Assembly (NCBI GenBank): GCA_002344215.1
Contig: DDSV01000018.1
Coordinates: forward strand, 307,700-363,566
DNA: 55,867 nucleotides
Direction of reading: 5' to 3'
Origin: Akkermansiaceae bacterium UBA2381
Lineage (GTDB): Bacteria; Verrucomicrobiota; Verrucomicrobiia; Verrucomicrobiales; DEV007
Shown: positions 38,680-47,081 of the stretch, piece after piece
Position numbering within the stretch: the first letter of the stretch is position 1
Layout of the letters: each line of letters begins with the position of its first letter
Made by a program: the position numbers and the translations under genes
The notes under the pieces: model-generated
Told to the model about the DNA's origin: nothing
Seen by the model: the letters and a program-made list of their open reading frames with translations, nothing else
Databases searched by the model: none

Positions 38680-40512
38680 CTACCGAGCCGTCACGACCAC
38701 CCGGAAGCCGAAGTTTGCGCTTCGGCTGTTCTCGGGGCCAAGAAACCGGAAGGACGAGCGCATCATATTTTCGATTCCGAAATCCCATGACCCGCCCCGC
38801 AAAGTTCGGAGAGGAGAACCGTCTCCGGAACTCGGGTTGGCCAATCCAGGCAACTTGGCGAGGGTATCGGCGTCATTGAGAGCGGAATGGTAAACTTCGT
38901 CACACCACTCCCAGACATTGCCGCCCAGATCGAAAAATCCGTGGCGATTGGCGAGATGTTGCCCGACCGGCGCGGTGGCGGCTGCGTCATCGGCGTACGG
39001 ATAGGCCAGTCGCCACTCATAGCCGGGGAAAGCGGCGCGTACCTCTTCACCCGGGTAGTTTCCGGCCGTTTTGGGGGCTGGCCACTCATTGCCCCAGGGG
39101 TAACGACTTTCTGAACCGGCGGCGGCGCTCCATTCGGCATCAGCGGGGAGGCGGTAAGAGTGCCCCGGGTCCTTCTCCGAAAGCCACTTACAGAAAGCTT
39201 GCGCCTCCGTCCAACTGACGCACACGACAGGATGAGAATCCGTCTGGGAGAAGGCCGTGTTGTCCCAACCTCCCTTTTCCTCCAGGTACCAGCGGGCTTT
39301 CCCGGCAGGATCAATCCCGAGGAGATTCGCCCCTCCCATCTGCTGATATCCGGTTTCCTGCACAAACGCACGGAAGTCACCGAGCCGGGTTTCGGTTCGG
39401 CAAAGGTAGACGCCCTGGTAGCCGGGAACAGGAATGAACTCCATGCCCAGGGGATTCACGTAAGGCCGCTCTTTGGTCGCCTCGCTAAGCTGCGGTCCTC
39501 TCATCGTCGCGGGAAAAGCGGGAGTCGCAGCCGGGGATTTCATCGCCAGTTCTTTGGCCCTCGCTTCAGCGGCCTTCGCCTCCTGCGCCTTTTTATAGGC
39601 GATCATGTTGGCAACCATGGATTCGGGACTGCCCGCCCCGAGCGGAGCATCCGTCCCTGATGATGTCCCCGTTGGTGTCCCGGCTTTTGCCACGGTTGCA
39701 CCCGGTCGGTTGGCAAGGAAACTCTGCTCCCGGAAGATTCGCCCCGACCCGTCAAACTTCAGCCACGGAACCTGCTGCTGGGAGGTGGCTTCCTGGACCC
39801 GGTCACTCACCGCGAAAAACGCATCCATCAGATTCATCCCCTCGCGGGGCAGGACCTCAATGAGAGCCTCCGTGAATGGCCCGTGTTCGGTCCCGTCGCT
39901 GGCAACCCGTTCGGGAGCGGCCGCGAGGATCATGAGCGTGTCGGCAGGGATGCGGTCGTCCGCGTAGGTGACGAGGCCTCCACCTGCCCGGGCCGAACCA
40001 CGACCGGCAGGGCGTTCGCGACAACAGTCCATCAGGATTACCTTGGCACCCGGCGTGGCATCGGCGAGGTCGGCGGTGAGACCCATGAGATTAATTCCCG
40101 TGGCGCGCAGGACCGCTTCCGACTTCACCGCACCGGCGACATCCACGTCGATGGGAAGGAGAAAGTTCTCTTTGCCGTCGAGGCTCTCCATGCCATGTCC
40201 GGCATAATACACCAGAACAATGCCCGCCTCTGCGGAGGCCTTTTTGAAAGATTCAAAGAGTTCGAAAAAGGTGAGCCGGGTGGTGTTGGTTGAAAAAAAT
40301 ATCCCGTCTGACGTAAACCCAAGATCAGACTCCAGCAGTGACTTGATGGCGGAAGCATCGCGCACCGCATTCGCCAGAGGGGCTTTGGGATAGGCATCGT
40401 TTCCAACCACGAGGGCGACGCGATCAAGGGCGACTCCGTCGATGCTGGAGACGGTGCAGCAGGCTCCGATAAGAAGCAGAACGGGGAGAAAACCGGAAAC
40501 GTGATTCTTCAT
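38680..40512 (-). CDS. caspase-family lipoprotein fused to an FGE/SUMF1-like domain
   Basis: This exported protein of 610 residues has a lipobox-like IGAC with C18. The N-terminal part is a C14-family (metacaspase/ortho-caspase) domain: RVALVVGNDAY, LSALL-type helices, the catalytic dyad H106 in YYAGHGME and C164 in ILMDCCRERP (D-x-C-R). After a linker of about 130 residues (Ala/Thr/Pro-rich with KAKAEE-type helices) comes a formylglycine-generating-enzyme-like domain: PLGMEFIPVPGY, HPVVCVSWTEAQAFCKWL, YRLPADAEWSAAAG, FDLGGNVWEWCD, LRTLRGGSWDF and FGFRVV. The two catalytic cysteines of true FGE are missing (MRSSFRFLGPEN in that place), so the domain is more likely a ligand- or protein-binding fold. 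This fusion is common in PVC and cyanobacteria. I start at ATG 40512. Confidence 0.88.
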   Translation of the reverse strand: MKNHVSGFLPVLLLIGACCTVSSIDGVALDRVALVVGNDAYPKAPLANAVRDASAIKSLLESDLGFTSDGIFFSTNTTRLTFFELFESFKKASAEAGIVLVYYAGHGMESLDGKENFLLPIDVDVAGAVKSEAVLRATGINLMGLTADLADATPGAKVILMDCCRERPAGRGSARAGGGLVTYADDRIPADTLMILAAAPERVASDGTEHGPFTEALIEVLPREGMNLMDAFFAVSDRVQEATSQQQVPWLKFDGSGRIFREQSFLANRPGATVAKAGTPTGTSSGTDAPLGAGSPESMVANMIAYKKAQEAKAAEARAKELAMKSPAATPAFPATMRGPQLSEATKERPYVNPLGMEFIPVPGYQGVYLCRTETRLGDFRAFVQETGYQQMGGANLLGIDPAGKARWYLEEKGGWDNTAFSQTDSHPVVCVSWTEAQAFCKWLSEKDPGHSYRLPADAEWSAAAGSESRYPWGNEWPAPKTAGNYPGEEVRAAFPGYEWRLAYPYADDAAATAPVGQHLANRHGFFDLGGNVWEWCDEVYHSALNDADTLAKLPGLANPSSGDGSPLRTLRGGSWDFGIENMMRSSFRFLGPENSRSANFGFRVVVTAR

Positions 40513-40625
40513 GGAGGGACGAGGTTCGGAAATCCCGGAGTAATGATAGATGTAAGCTCTCCTCTGTTTATGCACGAAAAGGCACCCCTTTGCAAGATAC
40601 CTGGAGAATGGTCATTGAGGCTCGC

Positions 40626-41030
40626 CTAGGGGCCTGCTTCCTCCAGATCCAGTCCTTCGAGGGCTTTCCGGATCCGGTGAATTTTTTCCGAAGTGCTCAA
40701 AGCCACGCGACCGGCGCTGAGGAGATCGGGAGCGGCTTCGGTGAGACGGGGAATCGCGGCGAGAGTGAAGTCATGTTCGGCCAAATACCGCTTCGCCTCC
40801 GCGACCGTTGCGAGACTGAAGAGCGCGGCGTAAAACCAGGGCTTCGGATCCTCGTTGTGTCCGAACCGATCCGTCAGAAGCTTCACCCGTCGACAGGACT
40901 GCTGGAGGCGCTTCGGGTCAGTTTGCGCGAGGTGTTCGAGGTATTCCGCCGCGTGTTTTCTGAGCGCTTCACGCACGATCCACCGATCGTTGAATCCCTT
41001 TACCCAGCTTATTTCATCGGGGAAATACAC
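40626..41030 (-). CDS. hypothetical protein, 134 residues
   Basis: I do not recognise this protein. From its GTG start at 41030 it is mostly helical and charged (WIVREALRKHAAEYLEHLA, DPKRLQQSCRRVKLLTDRFG), with pairs of aromatic residues (PKPWFYAALF) and a C-terminal IHRIRKALEGLDLEEA. There is no signal peptide or membrane segment. It lies between the divergent NfeD gene and the caspase-FGE gene, which starts 113 bases downstream on the same strand; a shared transcript is possible. The frame being coding rests on its length and even codon use. Confidence 0.5.
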   Translation of the reverse strand: MYFPDEISWVKGFNDRWIVREALRKHAAEYLEHLAQTDPKRLQQSCRRVKLLTDRFGHNEDPKPWFYAALFSLATVAEAKRYLAEHDFTLAAIPRLTEAAPDLLSAGRVALSTSEKIHRIRKALEGLDLEEAGP

Positions 41031-41152
41031 ATCTCAAACATAACCATCTCCGCACCGGGATCAATATTGAGCTGATTAATGGATCAGTTCGCGATGAAAA
41101 AGGCGTGGGTTCGGCTTGCCAAGGATCATCCACTTGCCTAAGTATCTCCGCA

Positions 41153-41722
41153 ATGATGGAACTCTGGTGGCGGGCGCTCGATCTCGAATTGCAGATCTTC
41201 TACGGGATCGGGATCATTTCCCTGTTCAGCCTTATTCTGCAGATGGTCCTACTCCTTTTCGGAGGACTAGATGACCATTCCGACTTCTCAAACGTCGGTG
41301 ATCATAGTTCCGGGCTCGGCGTTCTTTCTTTTCGGGGCATTACCGCATTCTTCCTCGGCTTCGGCTGGGCGGGAGTCATCGCGCTCAAGGCCGGGCTCGG
41401 ACTCGCCGCCGCGATTGCCATCGGACTGGGGACAGGGGGCCTCCTTATGTTTGGCATTTTTCTCCTCATGACCTCACTCCTGCGTCTTCAAAGCAGCGGC
41501 TCTCTGAACTATAGCAATGCTGTCGGCGAGGTTGCGACGGTCTATGTCACCATTCCCGCCGACCGGAAGAGTGGTGGCCAGATCGAAGTCATGATTCAGG
41601 GACGACTCGCCACGGCGGAGGCACTTCAAAGGGGATCGACACCCCTTTCCCAGGGCGAAAAAGTCCGTGTCCTCGAAACGGTCGGAAAATCCACTTTCAT
41701 CGTCGAACCGCTCAATCTCTAA
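41153..41722 (+). CDS. NfeD-like membrane protein
   Basis: This protein of about 190 residues has three or four membrane helices (IFYGIGIISLFSLILQMVLLL, ITAFFLGFGWAGVIALKAG, IAIGLGTGGLLMFGIFLLM), then a small OB-fold-like soluble domain (VGEVATVYVTIPADRKSGGQIEVMIQ to KVRVLETVGKSTFIVEPL), the NfeD signature. Such proteins accompany a flotillin in bacterial functional membrane microdomains. A flotillin gene follows after 11 bases on the same strand. I start at the ATG at 41153, since residues encoded upstream (from 41105) look non-coding; ATG 41156 is equivalent. Confidence 0.88.
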   Translation: MMELWWRALDLELQIFYGIGIISLFSLILQMVLLLFGGLDDHSDFSNVGDHSSGLGVLSFRGITAFFLGFGWAGVIALKAGLGLAAAIAIGLGTGGLLMFGIFLLMTSLLRLQSSGSLNYSNAVGEVATVYVTIPADRKSGGQIEVMIQGRLATAEALQRGSTPLSQGEKVRVLETVGKSTFIVEPLNL

Positions 41723-41733
41723 TTAATCTCCCC

Positions 41734-43194
41734 ATGGAATTCCTCATCCTCATCGGTGCCTCGGTCGCAGTCTTCTTCTCCGTTCTCGTCGCTCTCGCGA
41801 TGCGCTACAAAAAGTGTCCCTCGGACCGCATTCTTGTTGTTTACGGAAAAGTCGGAGCCGGCAAGTCGGCGCAATGTTACCACGGCGGTGCAGCCTTCAT
41901 CTGGCCGATCATTCAGGATTACCAGTACCTCAACCTGACTCCCCTGCCCATTGACATCAAACTTGAAGGGGCTCTTTCGAAGCAGAACATCCGTGTCAAT
42001 ACTCCTTCGACCTTCACCGTGGGGATCGCGACCGAACCCGGCGTGATGGAGAACGCGGCCGAGCGACTCCTCGGGCTCACGATGCAGCATATCACCGAGT
42101 TGGCGAAGGACATCATCTTCGGCCAGATGCGCGTGGTCATTGCGACGATGGACATTGAGGAAATCAATGCCGACCGGGACAAGCTCATCGCCAACATTTC
42201 CACCGGGGTCGAGGTCGAGTTGAAAAAGGTCGGTCTCAGGCTCATCAACGTGAACGTGCAGGACATCACCGATGCCTCCGGCTACATCGACGCCCTTGGT
42301 CAGGAGGCCGCCTCGAAGGCCATCGCCGAGGCCAAAGTGAAAGTGGCCCAGGCCGACCGCGACGGAGAGATTGGAGCGGCCGTGGCCCAGAGGGACAAAC
42401 GTATCGCCGTTTCCACCGCCAACGCCGAGGCCACCCAGGGGGAGAACACCGCCGAGGTCGATATTGCGAATTCGAACGCCCAGCGCCGCAGTTCCCAGGC
42501 CGAAGCGGAGCGCCTTGCCACCGCTGCTGAAAAGGTCGCCCAGGCGAAGGTTCTCGAAGAGGCCTATGTCGCTGAGCAGCGCGCCGAACACCAGCGCGCC
42601 GAGCGCGAACGATCCACACAGTTCGCCAACATCGTTGTGCCTGCGGAGATCGCCAAGGAGCGTCAGATCGTCGAGGCCGACGCCGAGGCGGAACGGGTGC
42701 GCCGCATTCAGCAGGGTATGGCGGACGCGGTCCGCGCTGAAAAGCAGGCCGAAGCGGACGGTATCATGTTTGTGCAGCAGGCCGAGGCGGGCGGGATGAA
42801 GGCAAAACTCCTGGCCGAGGCCGAGGGTGCCCAGGCCATCCTTGCGGGGAAAGCAAAGGGCTTCAAGGACCTCATCGCCACCTGCGAGGGTCCGAGTGGT
42901 GCCCAGCAGATGCTGGTGACCGATCTCCTTCCCCAGCTCATCCGCGAGCAGGTTCAGGCCATTTCCCAGCTCAAGATCGACAAGATCACCGTCTGGGACA
43001 GCGGTCAGGGAGCCGATGGAAAGGGCAGCACCGCCGGATTTCTCTCCGGTCTTGCCGGTTCGATTCCTCCGTTGCATGAACTCGCAAAGAATGTCGGCGT
43101 CGAACTGCCGGAGTATCTCGGCAAGTTGAATGAAGTGCCTTCCCGGTCCCCCAGGCCGGCATCGCCCGCGAAACCTTCCTCCGAGGAGGCCTGA
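41734..43194 (+). CDS. flotillin-like SPFH protein
   Basis: This membrane-anchored scaffold protein of 486 residues is of the flotillin family, which organises detergent-resistant membrane areas. An N-terminal hydrophobic anchor (FLILIGASVAVFFSVLVALAM) is followed by the SPFH domain (VYGKVGAGKSAQCYHGGAAFIWPIIQDYQYL, LPIDIKLEGALSKQNIRV, RLLGLTMQHITELAKDIIF, ADRDKLIANISTGVEVEL, RLINVNVQDITDASGYI). A long Ala/Glu-rich coiled coil follows (KAIAEAKVKVAQADRDGEI onward), with repeated AEAE-type heptads. The C terminus is IDKITVWDSGQGADGKG, typical of flotillins, and a Pro-rich tail. It is 11 bases after the NfeD gene, the standard flotillin/NfeD pair. Confidence 0.92.
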   Translation: MEFLILIGASVAVFFSVLVALAMRYKKCPSDRILVVYGKVGAGKSAQCYHGGAAFIWPIIQDYQYLNLTPLPIDIKLEGALSKQNIRVNTPSTFTVGIATEPGVMENAAERLLGLTMQHITELAKDIIFGQMRVVIATMDIEEINADRDKLIANISTGVEVELKKVGLRLINVNVQDITDASGYIDALGQEAASKAIAEAKVKVAQADRDGEIGAAVAQRDKRIAVSTANAEATQGENTAEVDIANSNAQRRSSQAEAERLATAAEKVAQAKVLEEAYVAEQRAEHQRAERERSTQFANIVVPAEIAKERQIVEADAEAERVRRIQQGMADAVRAEKQAEADGIMFVQQAEAGGMKAKLLAEAEGAQAILAGKAKGFKDLIATCEGPSGAQQMLVTDLLPQLIREQVQAISQLKIDKITVWDSGQGADGKGSTAGFLSGLAGSIPPLHELAKNVGVELPEYLGKLNEVPSRSPRPASPAKPSSEEA

Positions 43195-44067
43195 TTGCCG
43201 CCGCTGCTCACCCTGCATCTTGTGATCCTTGCCTGGGCCTTCACGGCCATCCTGGGCAAGCTCATCACTCTGCCTGCACTCGACATGGTGGTCTGGCGGA
43301 CCGGCCTCTCCGCGCTTGGTTTTGTCGTATTGGCAGGGGCAATGCGGAATTCGCTCCGCGTCTCCGGGGCCGATGCCGCCAAGTTGCTCGGGATCGGAGC
43401 GCTGCTGGGTTTGCACTGGGTCACCTTTTTTCTCTCGGGGCGGCTAGCGACGGCTTCGGTCTCGCTGGCGGCATTGCCGACTCTGATGATCTGGTGCTCT
43501 CTCCTCGAACCTCTCGTCAATGGAACCCGGCGCTGGAACAAGGTCGAGCTGATCGTCGGCATGATCATCGTCGGGGCGGTCTGGATGATCTTTACGGTGG
43601 AGGCCCGATACTGGGTCGGCTTCTCCACCGGACTTGTCTCGGCGATGCTTGCGGCATTTTACGCCGTGGCAAACAAACAGCTGGTGAGCCGCTTTCCCTT
43701 CGCCGTTCTATGCTTCTATCAGATGCTCGGTGCCTGTGTGGCGGCGTGGGTCCTTTTGCCGGTCTTGAGCGAACACACTCTTCCGGAGCTTCCGGGTCTT
43801 CGTGACTTCGGATGGCTGATGGTTTTTGCCTTCGGCTGCACCGTTCTTCCCTATGCCGGATTTATTGTGGTGATGAGGTACCTGTCCATCTTCACAATCA
43901 ATGTGGTTTACAACCTCGAGCCTCTTTACGGCATCGTTCTCGCTGCCCTTGTTTTCGGAGCGAGTGAAAAGATGACCCCGGGCTTCTATGCGGGCGCCGC
44001 CATCATCATCGCCTCAGTCCTCATCGTGCCGTGGTGGCAGAACCGGCGCTTCAGCGCCGCCGCATGA
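43195..44067 (+). CDS. EamA/DMT-family transporter
   Basis: This inner-membrane drug/metabolite-type transporter of 290 residues has about ten hydrophobic helices in two repeats of EamA: LVILAWAFTAILGKLITLPAL to ALLGLHWVTFFLSGRLATA, then FSTGLVSAMLAAFYAVANKQLV to GIVLAALVFGASEKMTPGFYAGAAIIIASV. Substrate unknown. The start is TTG at 43195, directly behind the flotillin stop, with a good ribosome-binding site GGAGG at 43185-43189. It is likely co-transcribed with NfeD and flotillin. The convergent hslR overlaps its last 17 bases. Confidence 0.85.
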   Translation: MPPLLTLHLVILAWAFTAILGKLITLPALDMVVWRTGLSALGFVVLAGAMRNSLRVSGADAAKLLGIGALLGLHWVTFFLSGRLATASVSLAALPTLMIWCSLLEPLVNGTRRWNKVELIVGMIIVGAVWMIFTVEARYWVGFSTGLVSAMLAAFYAVANKQLVSRFPFAVLCFYQMLGACVAAWVLLPVLSEHTLPELPGLRDFGWLMVFAFGCTVLPYAGFIVVMRYLSIFTINVVYNLEPLYGIVLAALVFGASEKMTPGFYAGAAIIIASVLIVPWWQNRRFSAAA

Positions 44068-44515
44068 AGGCTTTGACGAAGTCCTCAAAACTGGGGGCTT
44101 CGCCAGGGTCGAGCGGCGAGATCTCCTCGATCTCGCGGCGATCGCGTTTCGTGGGGCGTCCCGCTCCCGCCTCGCGCTGAGGGGTGGAATCGCGGTTCAG
44201 TTTCTCGATTTCGGCGACCCTCTGGTATTCCGCCTCGGGCGTGAGATCCTGGAGAAAGCCGGCGACTTCTTTGGCGGCAACGCGTCGTCGGAGGATACCC
44301 TTCACCTGGAGGGTGCGGATCAGTATTCCCTGCTTCACGCGAATTTCGTCGCCGATCCGGACTTGTTTTGCAGCACGACAGCGCTGCCCGTTGATGAGGA
44401 GTTGCGCCTTCTTGCAGGCAGCGGCCGCCTGATCCCGGGTCTTGTAGAGGCGCACTGACCACGCCCAAAGATCGATGCGGACACTTTCGCCCCGGTTTGC
44501 TGGTTCACCTTCCAC
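44051..44515 (-). CDS. hslR: S4-domain RNA-binding protein of the HslR/Hsp15 type
   Basis: This protein of 154 residues begins with an S4 RNA-binding domain (VRIDLWAWSVRLYKTRDQAAAACKKAQLLINGQRCRAAKQVRIGD). In E. coli this protein, Hsp15, binds 50S subunits that carry a nascent chain, to recycle them. The second half is basic (RPTKRDRREIEEIS) and ends with FVKAFMRRR, as in the family. Start is GTG at 44515, without an obvious strong ribosome-binding site. It overlaps the EamA gene by 17 bases at its end and is followed upstream by ispE 24 bases away. Confidence 0.85.
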   Translation of the reverse strand: MEGEPANRGESVRIDLWAWSVRLYKTRDQAAAACKKAQLLINGQRCRAAKQVRIGDEIRVKQGILIRTLQVKGILRRRVAAKEVAGFLQDLTPEAEYQRVAEIEKLNRDSTPQREAGAGRPTKRDRREIEEISPLDPGEAPSFEDFVKAFMRRR

Positions 44516-44539
44516 GATTTCAGTAAAGACTTCCGGAAT

Positions 44540-45412
44540 CTAGCAGGTTTTACCGAGGAAGGTCCAGCAGGTTTCGCCATAACGTTCCAGTGCCCTGCTG
44601 CGCAGGGTATGTCCATTGGCGCCCTGTTTCAGGATCGCGAGCATCGTTGAACCGGATCCCGAGAGGAGCGCGGCCTCCGTTTCCGGCTGGGCGATGAGCC
44701 ACGACTTCATCTCTCCCAGAACGGGAAACTTTTCAAAGACGGGGCGCTCCAGATGATTCACCATCGTGCCCCAGGGACAAACCTGCTCGTGATAGAGGAA
44801 ACCCTCATATTCAGCGGAAGCCTCGTAATGCTGATAAGCCCAGGCGGCCGAGATCTCAAAAGCGGGTTTGATCAGAAAGACGGGAAGAGGCTCAATCCCG
44901 TGTTCCGCGGGAACCGGCACGACGATTTCGCCCCGCCCGCGGCAGTCGCAGGTCCTGTCATACACAAAAAACGGAATGTCCGATCCTACCGTGGCCCCGA
45001 CCGAAGCCAGTTCCTCTTCAGGCAGGAAGAGGGAGCCCATCACGTTGATCGCCCGGAGCACTGCCGCCGCATCGCTACTTCCCCCGCCGAGTCCGGCGCC
45101 CGAGGGAATGTTCTTTTCCAGATCAATGCTGATGCTGAAGACTTTGTTAGTGTGCACCTCGAGTGCACGCACCGCCCTGACGGCGAGGTTGTCCTCTCCC
45201 CCGGGAAGAGAATTGTCGGAACAGCGCAGCACAACATGGTCATCGTCGCGCCACTTCAGGCGAATTCTATCCTGCAGGGAAAGCTTCACCATGCGGGTCT
45301 CGATCTCGTGAAAGCCGTCGTCGCGCATTCCGAGAATACGCAGATGCAAATTGGTTTTTGCCGGAGCGAACACCTCGTAGGCGTCGCTCATGTCAGGAAA
45401 CTCATCACTCAT
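44540..45412 (-). CDS. ispE: 4-diphosphocytidyl-2-C-methyl-D-erythritol kinase
   Basis: This GHMP kinase phosphorylates CDP-methylerythritol in the non-mevalonate (MEP) isoprenoid route. The N terminus APAKTNLHLRILGMRDDGFHE holds the substrate-binding Lys, the GHMP glycine-rich loop is IPSGAGLGGGSSDAAA, and LLSGSGSTMLAIL near the end is the third conserved motif. The length from ATG 45412 is about 290 residues, close to the family norm. The frame is open to 45571 but that would run into pgeF coding sequence. It is 16 bases behind pgeF and on the same strand as hslR. Confidence 0.95.
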   Translation of the reverse strand: MSDEFPDMSDAYEVFAPAKTNLHLRILGMRDDGFHEIETRMVKLSLQDRIRLKWRDDDHVVLRCSDNSLPGGEDNLAVRAVRALEVHTNKVFSISIDLEKNIPSGAGLGGGSSDAAAVLRAINVMGSLFLPEEELASVGATVGSDIPFFVYDRTCDCRGRGEIVVPVPAEHGIEPLPVFLIKPAFEISAAWAYQHYEASAEYEGFLYHEQVCPWGTMVNHLERPVFEKFPVLGEMKSWLIAQPETEAALLSGSGSTMLAILKQGANGHTLRSRALERYGETCWTFLGKTC

Positions 45413-45428
45413 GAAGGTCGGAGGGAAA

Positions 45429-46103
45429 TCAGATGGACTCCCAACCAATAAGGGCAAAATGCCGTCCCGTCTTTCCCTTTTCGACCCGGTAACTGTAGTA
45501 TCGGGCGAGATCGCTGCTCGTGCAGATCCCGCAGTCGATGACCCGGGATTCCGGAACGCCGACCCTGACACAGTCTCTCATGATCTGCGCCGCGAAGTCG
45601 ACATCATAGGCCGGAGGGCGAATACAGGGGGCCAGTTGCACGATGAGATCCGCAGGCTCTGATCCGTAGACCTCCTGCATCAGGGCGATGGCCTTGGGAG
45701 CGATTCCGAGCTCGGTCCCCTTCTTTCCCGAATGGACCACGGCACAGGCGCGTTTCACCGGGTCAACGATGAAGACGGCCCCGCAGTCCGCCACGTAGAC
45801 TCCGAGGAATTGTCCCGGTGTTGCCGTGAGAAGTCCATCGGTGTCCGGGAAATGGGAAGACGAGGGGTGTTCGCCATCGATCACCGCGAGTCGGCAGTCG
45901 TGCACCTGATCCCCGGTGGCGAGGTGTTCGCGCCGAATACCAAGGAGATCGAGTTGCTCGTCAAAATAGGGTTCGAGCCGGGCCAGCGCGGTTTCTCGTT
46001 CCGTATCGACGTCAATGTCAGGGCTGCGCAGGATGAAGCCATGCACGATGCCCTCCAGGGCGGAGAGCGCGGGAAAAGTTTCGAGGTGGGGGGAGGAACT
46101 CAT
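45429..46103 (-). CDS. pgeF: peptidoglycan editing factor PgeF (multicopper polyphenol-oxidase-like fold)
   Basis: This protein of the DUF152/YfiH family removes mis-incorporated L-Ser from the peptidoglycan precursor in E. coli. The zinc ligands are identifiable: H68 in TGDQVHDC, C107 in YVADCGAVF and H124 in AVVHSGKKG. The usual 'HAGWRG' after the last His is changed to HSGKKGT, and 'TADC.P' becomes VADCGA, so the group is a divergent branch. The end (CGICTSSD, ARYYSYRVEKGKTGRHFALI) matches the family closing motif 'f.SyR....tgR...l'. I start at ATG 46103, preceded by CAGGGGGTG; a TTG at 46118 is possible. The stop is 16 bases before ispE. Confidence 0.82.
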   Translation of the reverse strand: MSSSPHLETFPALSALEGIVHGFILRSPDIDVDTERETALARLEPYFDEQLDLLGIRREHLATGDQVHDCRLAVIDGEHPSSSHFPDTDGLLTATPGQFLGVYVADCGAVFIVDPVKRACAVVHSGKKGTELGIAPKAIALMQEVYGSEPADLIVQLAPCIRPPAYDVDFAAQIMRDCVRVGVPESRVIDCGICTSSDLARYYSYRVEKGKTGRHFALIGWESI

Positions 46104-46160
46104 CACCCCCTGACCCAACAGACTTATGCGCCGGAGTCAACCCGGTTGAGTCATCACTTG

Positions 46161-46922
46161 CTATCGTCGGATTGAACCACCCCTGGTGGTGCCTTTGAAC
46201 GACTTGGCGTCGAAGTGCTCATCCTGGCGGAGTTTGAGGATGGCATCGGCGGCATTCTCGAACCGGGGTGTCGAACCCGAAATGTCGATCACCTTTCCTT
46301 CGGCGTTTCTGAACACAAAAAGGAAGCCATCGTATTTTTCCCCGTGAACGATGTCCTTATCATCATATTCAAACCTGACCAAATCACCCTCGATCTGAGT
46401 GTTCTTCCCGGGAGGAATGTTGATATCGTTGAACTCCATTCGCTGCATCACGACTCCCTCTCCCGACGTGTAGAGATACAATCCGAGAACAATCAGTGTC
46501 GCCGAGGCGTCTTTGATTTCGAAGGTGCGTTCCTGGTTTTCGAGGTAGATCTCAAACTGAAACTCTCCCTGCCTGTCCTCGTTTTGAAGAGCTCCCTCCT
46601 GTTTTTTCTCCCGCTTGTTGGGATTGGGTCTGACCACCACCTTCGGGATGTGGTTCTTCTTTTCGTTCTCGGCCCACTCCTTGAGAAAGGCGTTGTCGGG
46701 GGCTGAAAGTCGCTCAAGCGGAACGGTGACGTTGGCCCCTCCTCCCCGGGAAAGAACGACGGAGGTCTCAGTGACGGTCACCACCTCCGCCTCGATCGAT
46801 TTTCCGTCCGTCGAGGTGAAGGTCCGGGCAACAGCGTCTGAAGAAAAAGTGAGGAGGGATAGACCAATCGCAAATGAAACAACGAGAACGGGTTGCGGCG
46901 ATTCGGGAAGCGCAGGTCTCAT
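46161..46922 (-). CDS. SHD1-domain secreted protein
   Basis: This protein of about 250 residues begins with a hydrophobic segment (VLVVSFAIGLSLLTF) that looks like a signal peptide. A domain follows that matches the SLA1-homology 1 pattern frequent in planctomycete and verrucomicrobial envelope proteins: RTFTSTDGKSIEAEVVTVTET, VTVPLERLSAPDNAFLKEW. Then a charged linker and a second, strand-rich region (LVRFEYDDKDIVHGEKYDGFLF) are not recognised. The function is unknown; the SHD1 fold likely binds peptides or glycans. It is 42 bases upstream of pgeF on the same strand and follows a 159-base gap with a poly-A-rich region at its 5' side. Confidence 0.75.
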   Translation of the reverse strand: MRPALPESPQPVLVVSFAIGLSLLTFSSDAVARTFTSTDGKSIEAEVVTVTETSVVLSRGGGANVTVPLERLSAPDNAFLKEWAENEKKNHIPKVVVRPNPNKREKKQEGALQNEDRQGEFQFEIYLENQERTFEIKDASATLIVLGLYLYTSGEGVVMQRMEFNDINIPPGKNTQIEGDLVRFEYDDKDIVHGEKYDGFLFVFRNAEGKVIDISGSTPRFENAADAILKLRQDEHFDAKSFKGTTRGGSIRR

Positions 46923-47081
46923 TCTGCGAAAATAGTAAGATGAATGAGATTAGGGAAGAAAAAAATTATCTGCGGTAATTTGGTTTCCTTAATCGACCGC
47001 GTCGGTGCGCGATCTTCAAAAAGCCGGGGCAGAGTTTGCCCATTCTGTCTCACCTACGCCCTTCGCTGGATTACAGGACCT

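Noticed and set aside
38680..40512. Caspase-FGE gene as a CRISPR- or gasdermin-type death effector
   Set aside because: No CRISPR, gasdermin, sensor or nucleotide cyclase gene is adjacent, and the protein has a lipoprotein signal.
41830..41895. Walker A-like sequence GKVGAGKS in the flotillin gene
   Set aside because: It fits GxxxxGKS, but it lies in the SPFH domain with no Walker B or NTPase fold around it; similar sequences are seen in related flotillins, so it is not taken as an ATP site.
41719..43416. 565-codon open frame antisense to the flotillin gene
   Set aside because: It mirrors the repetitive coiled-coil coding region and encodes low-complexity Gly/Leu/His-rich residues; the flotillin frame is clearly the real gene.
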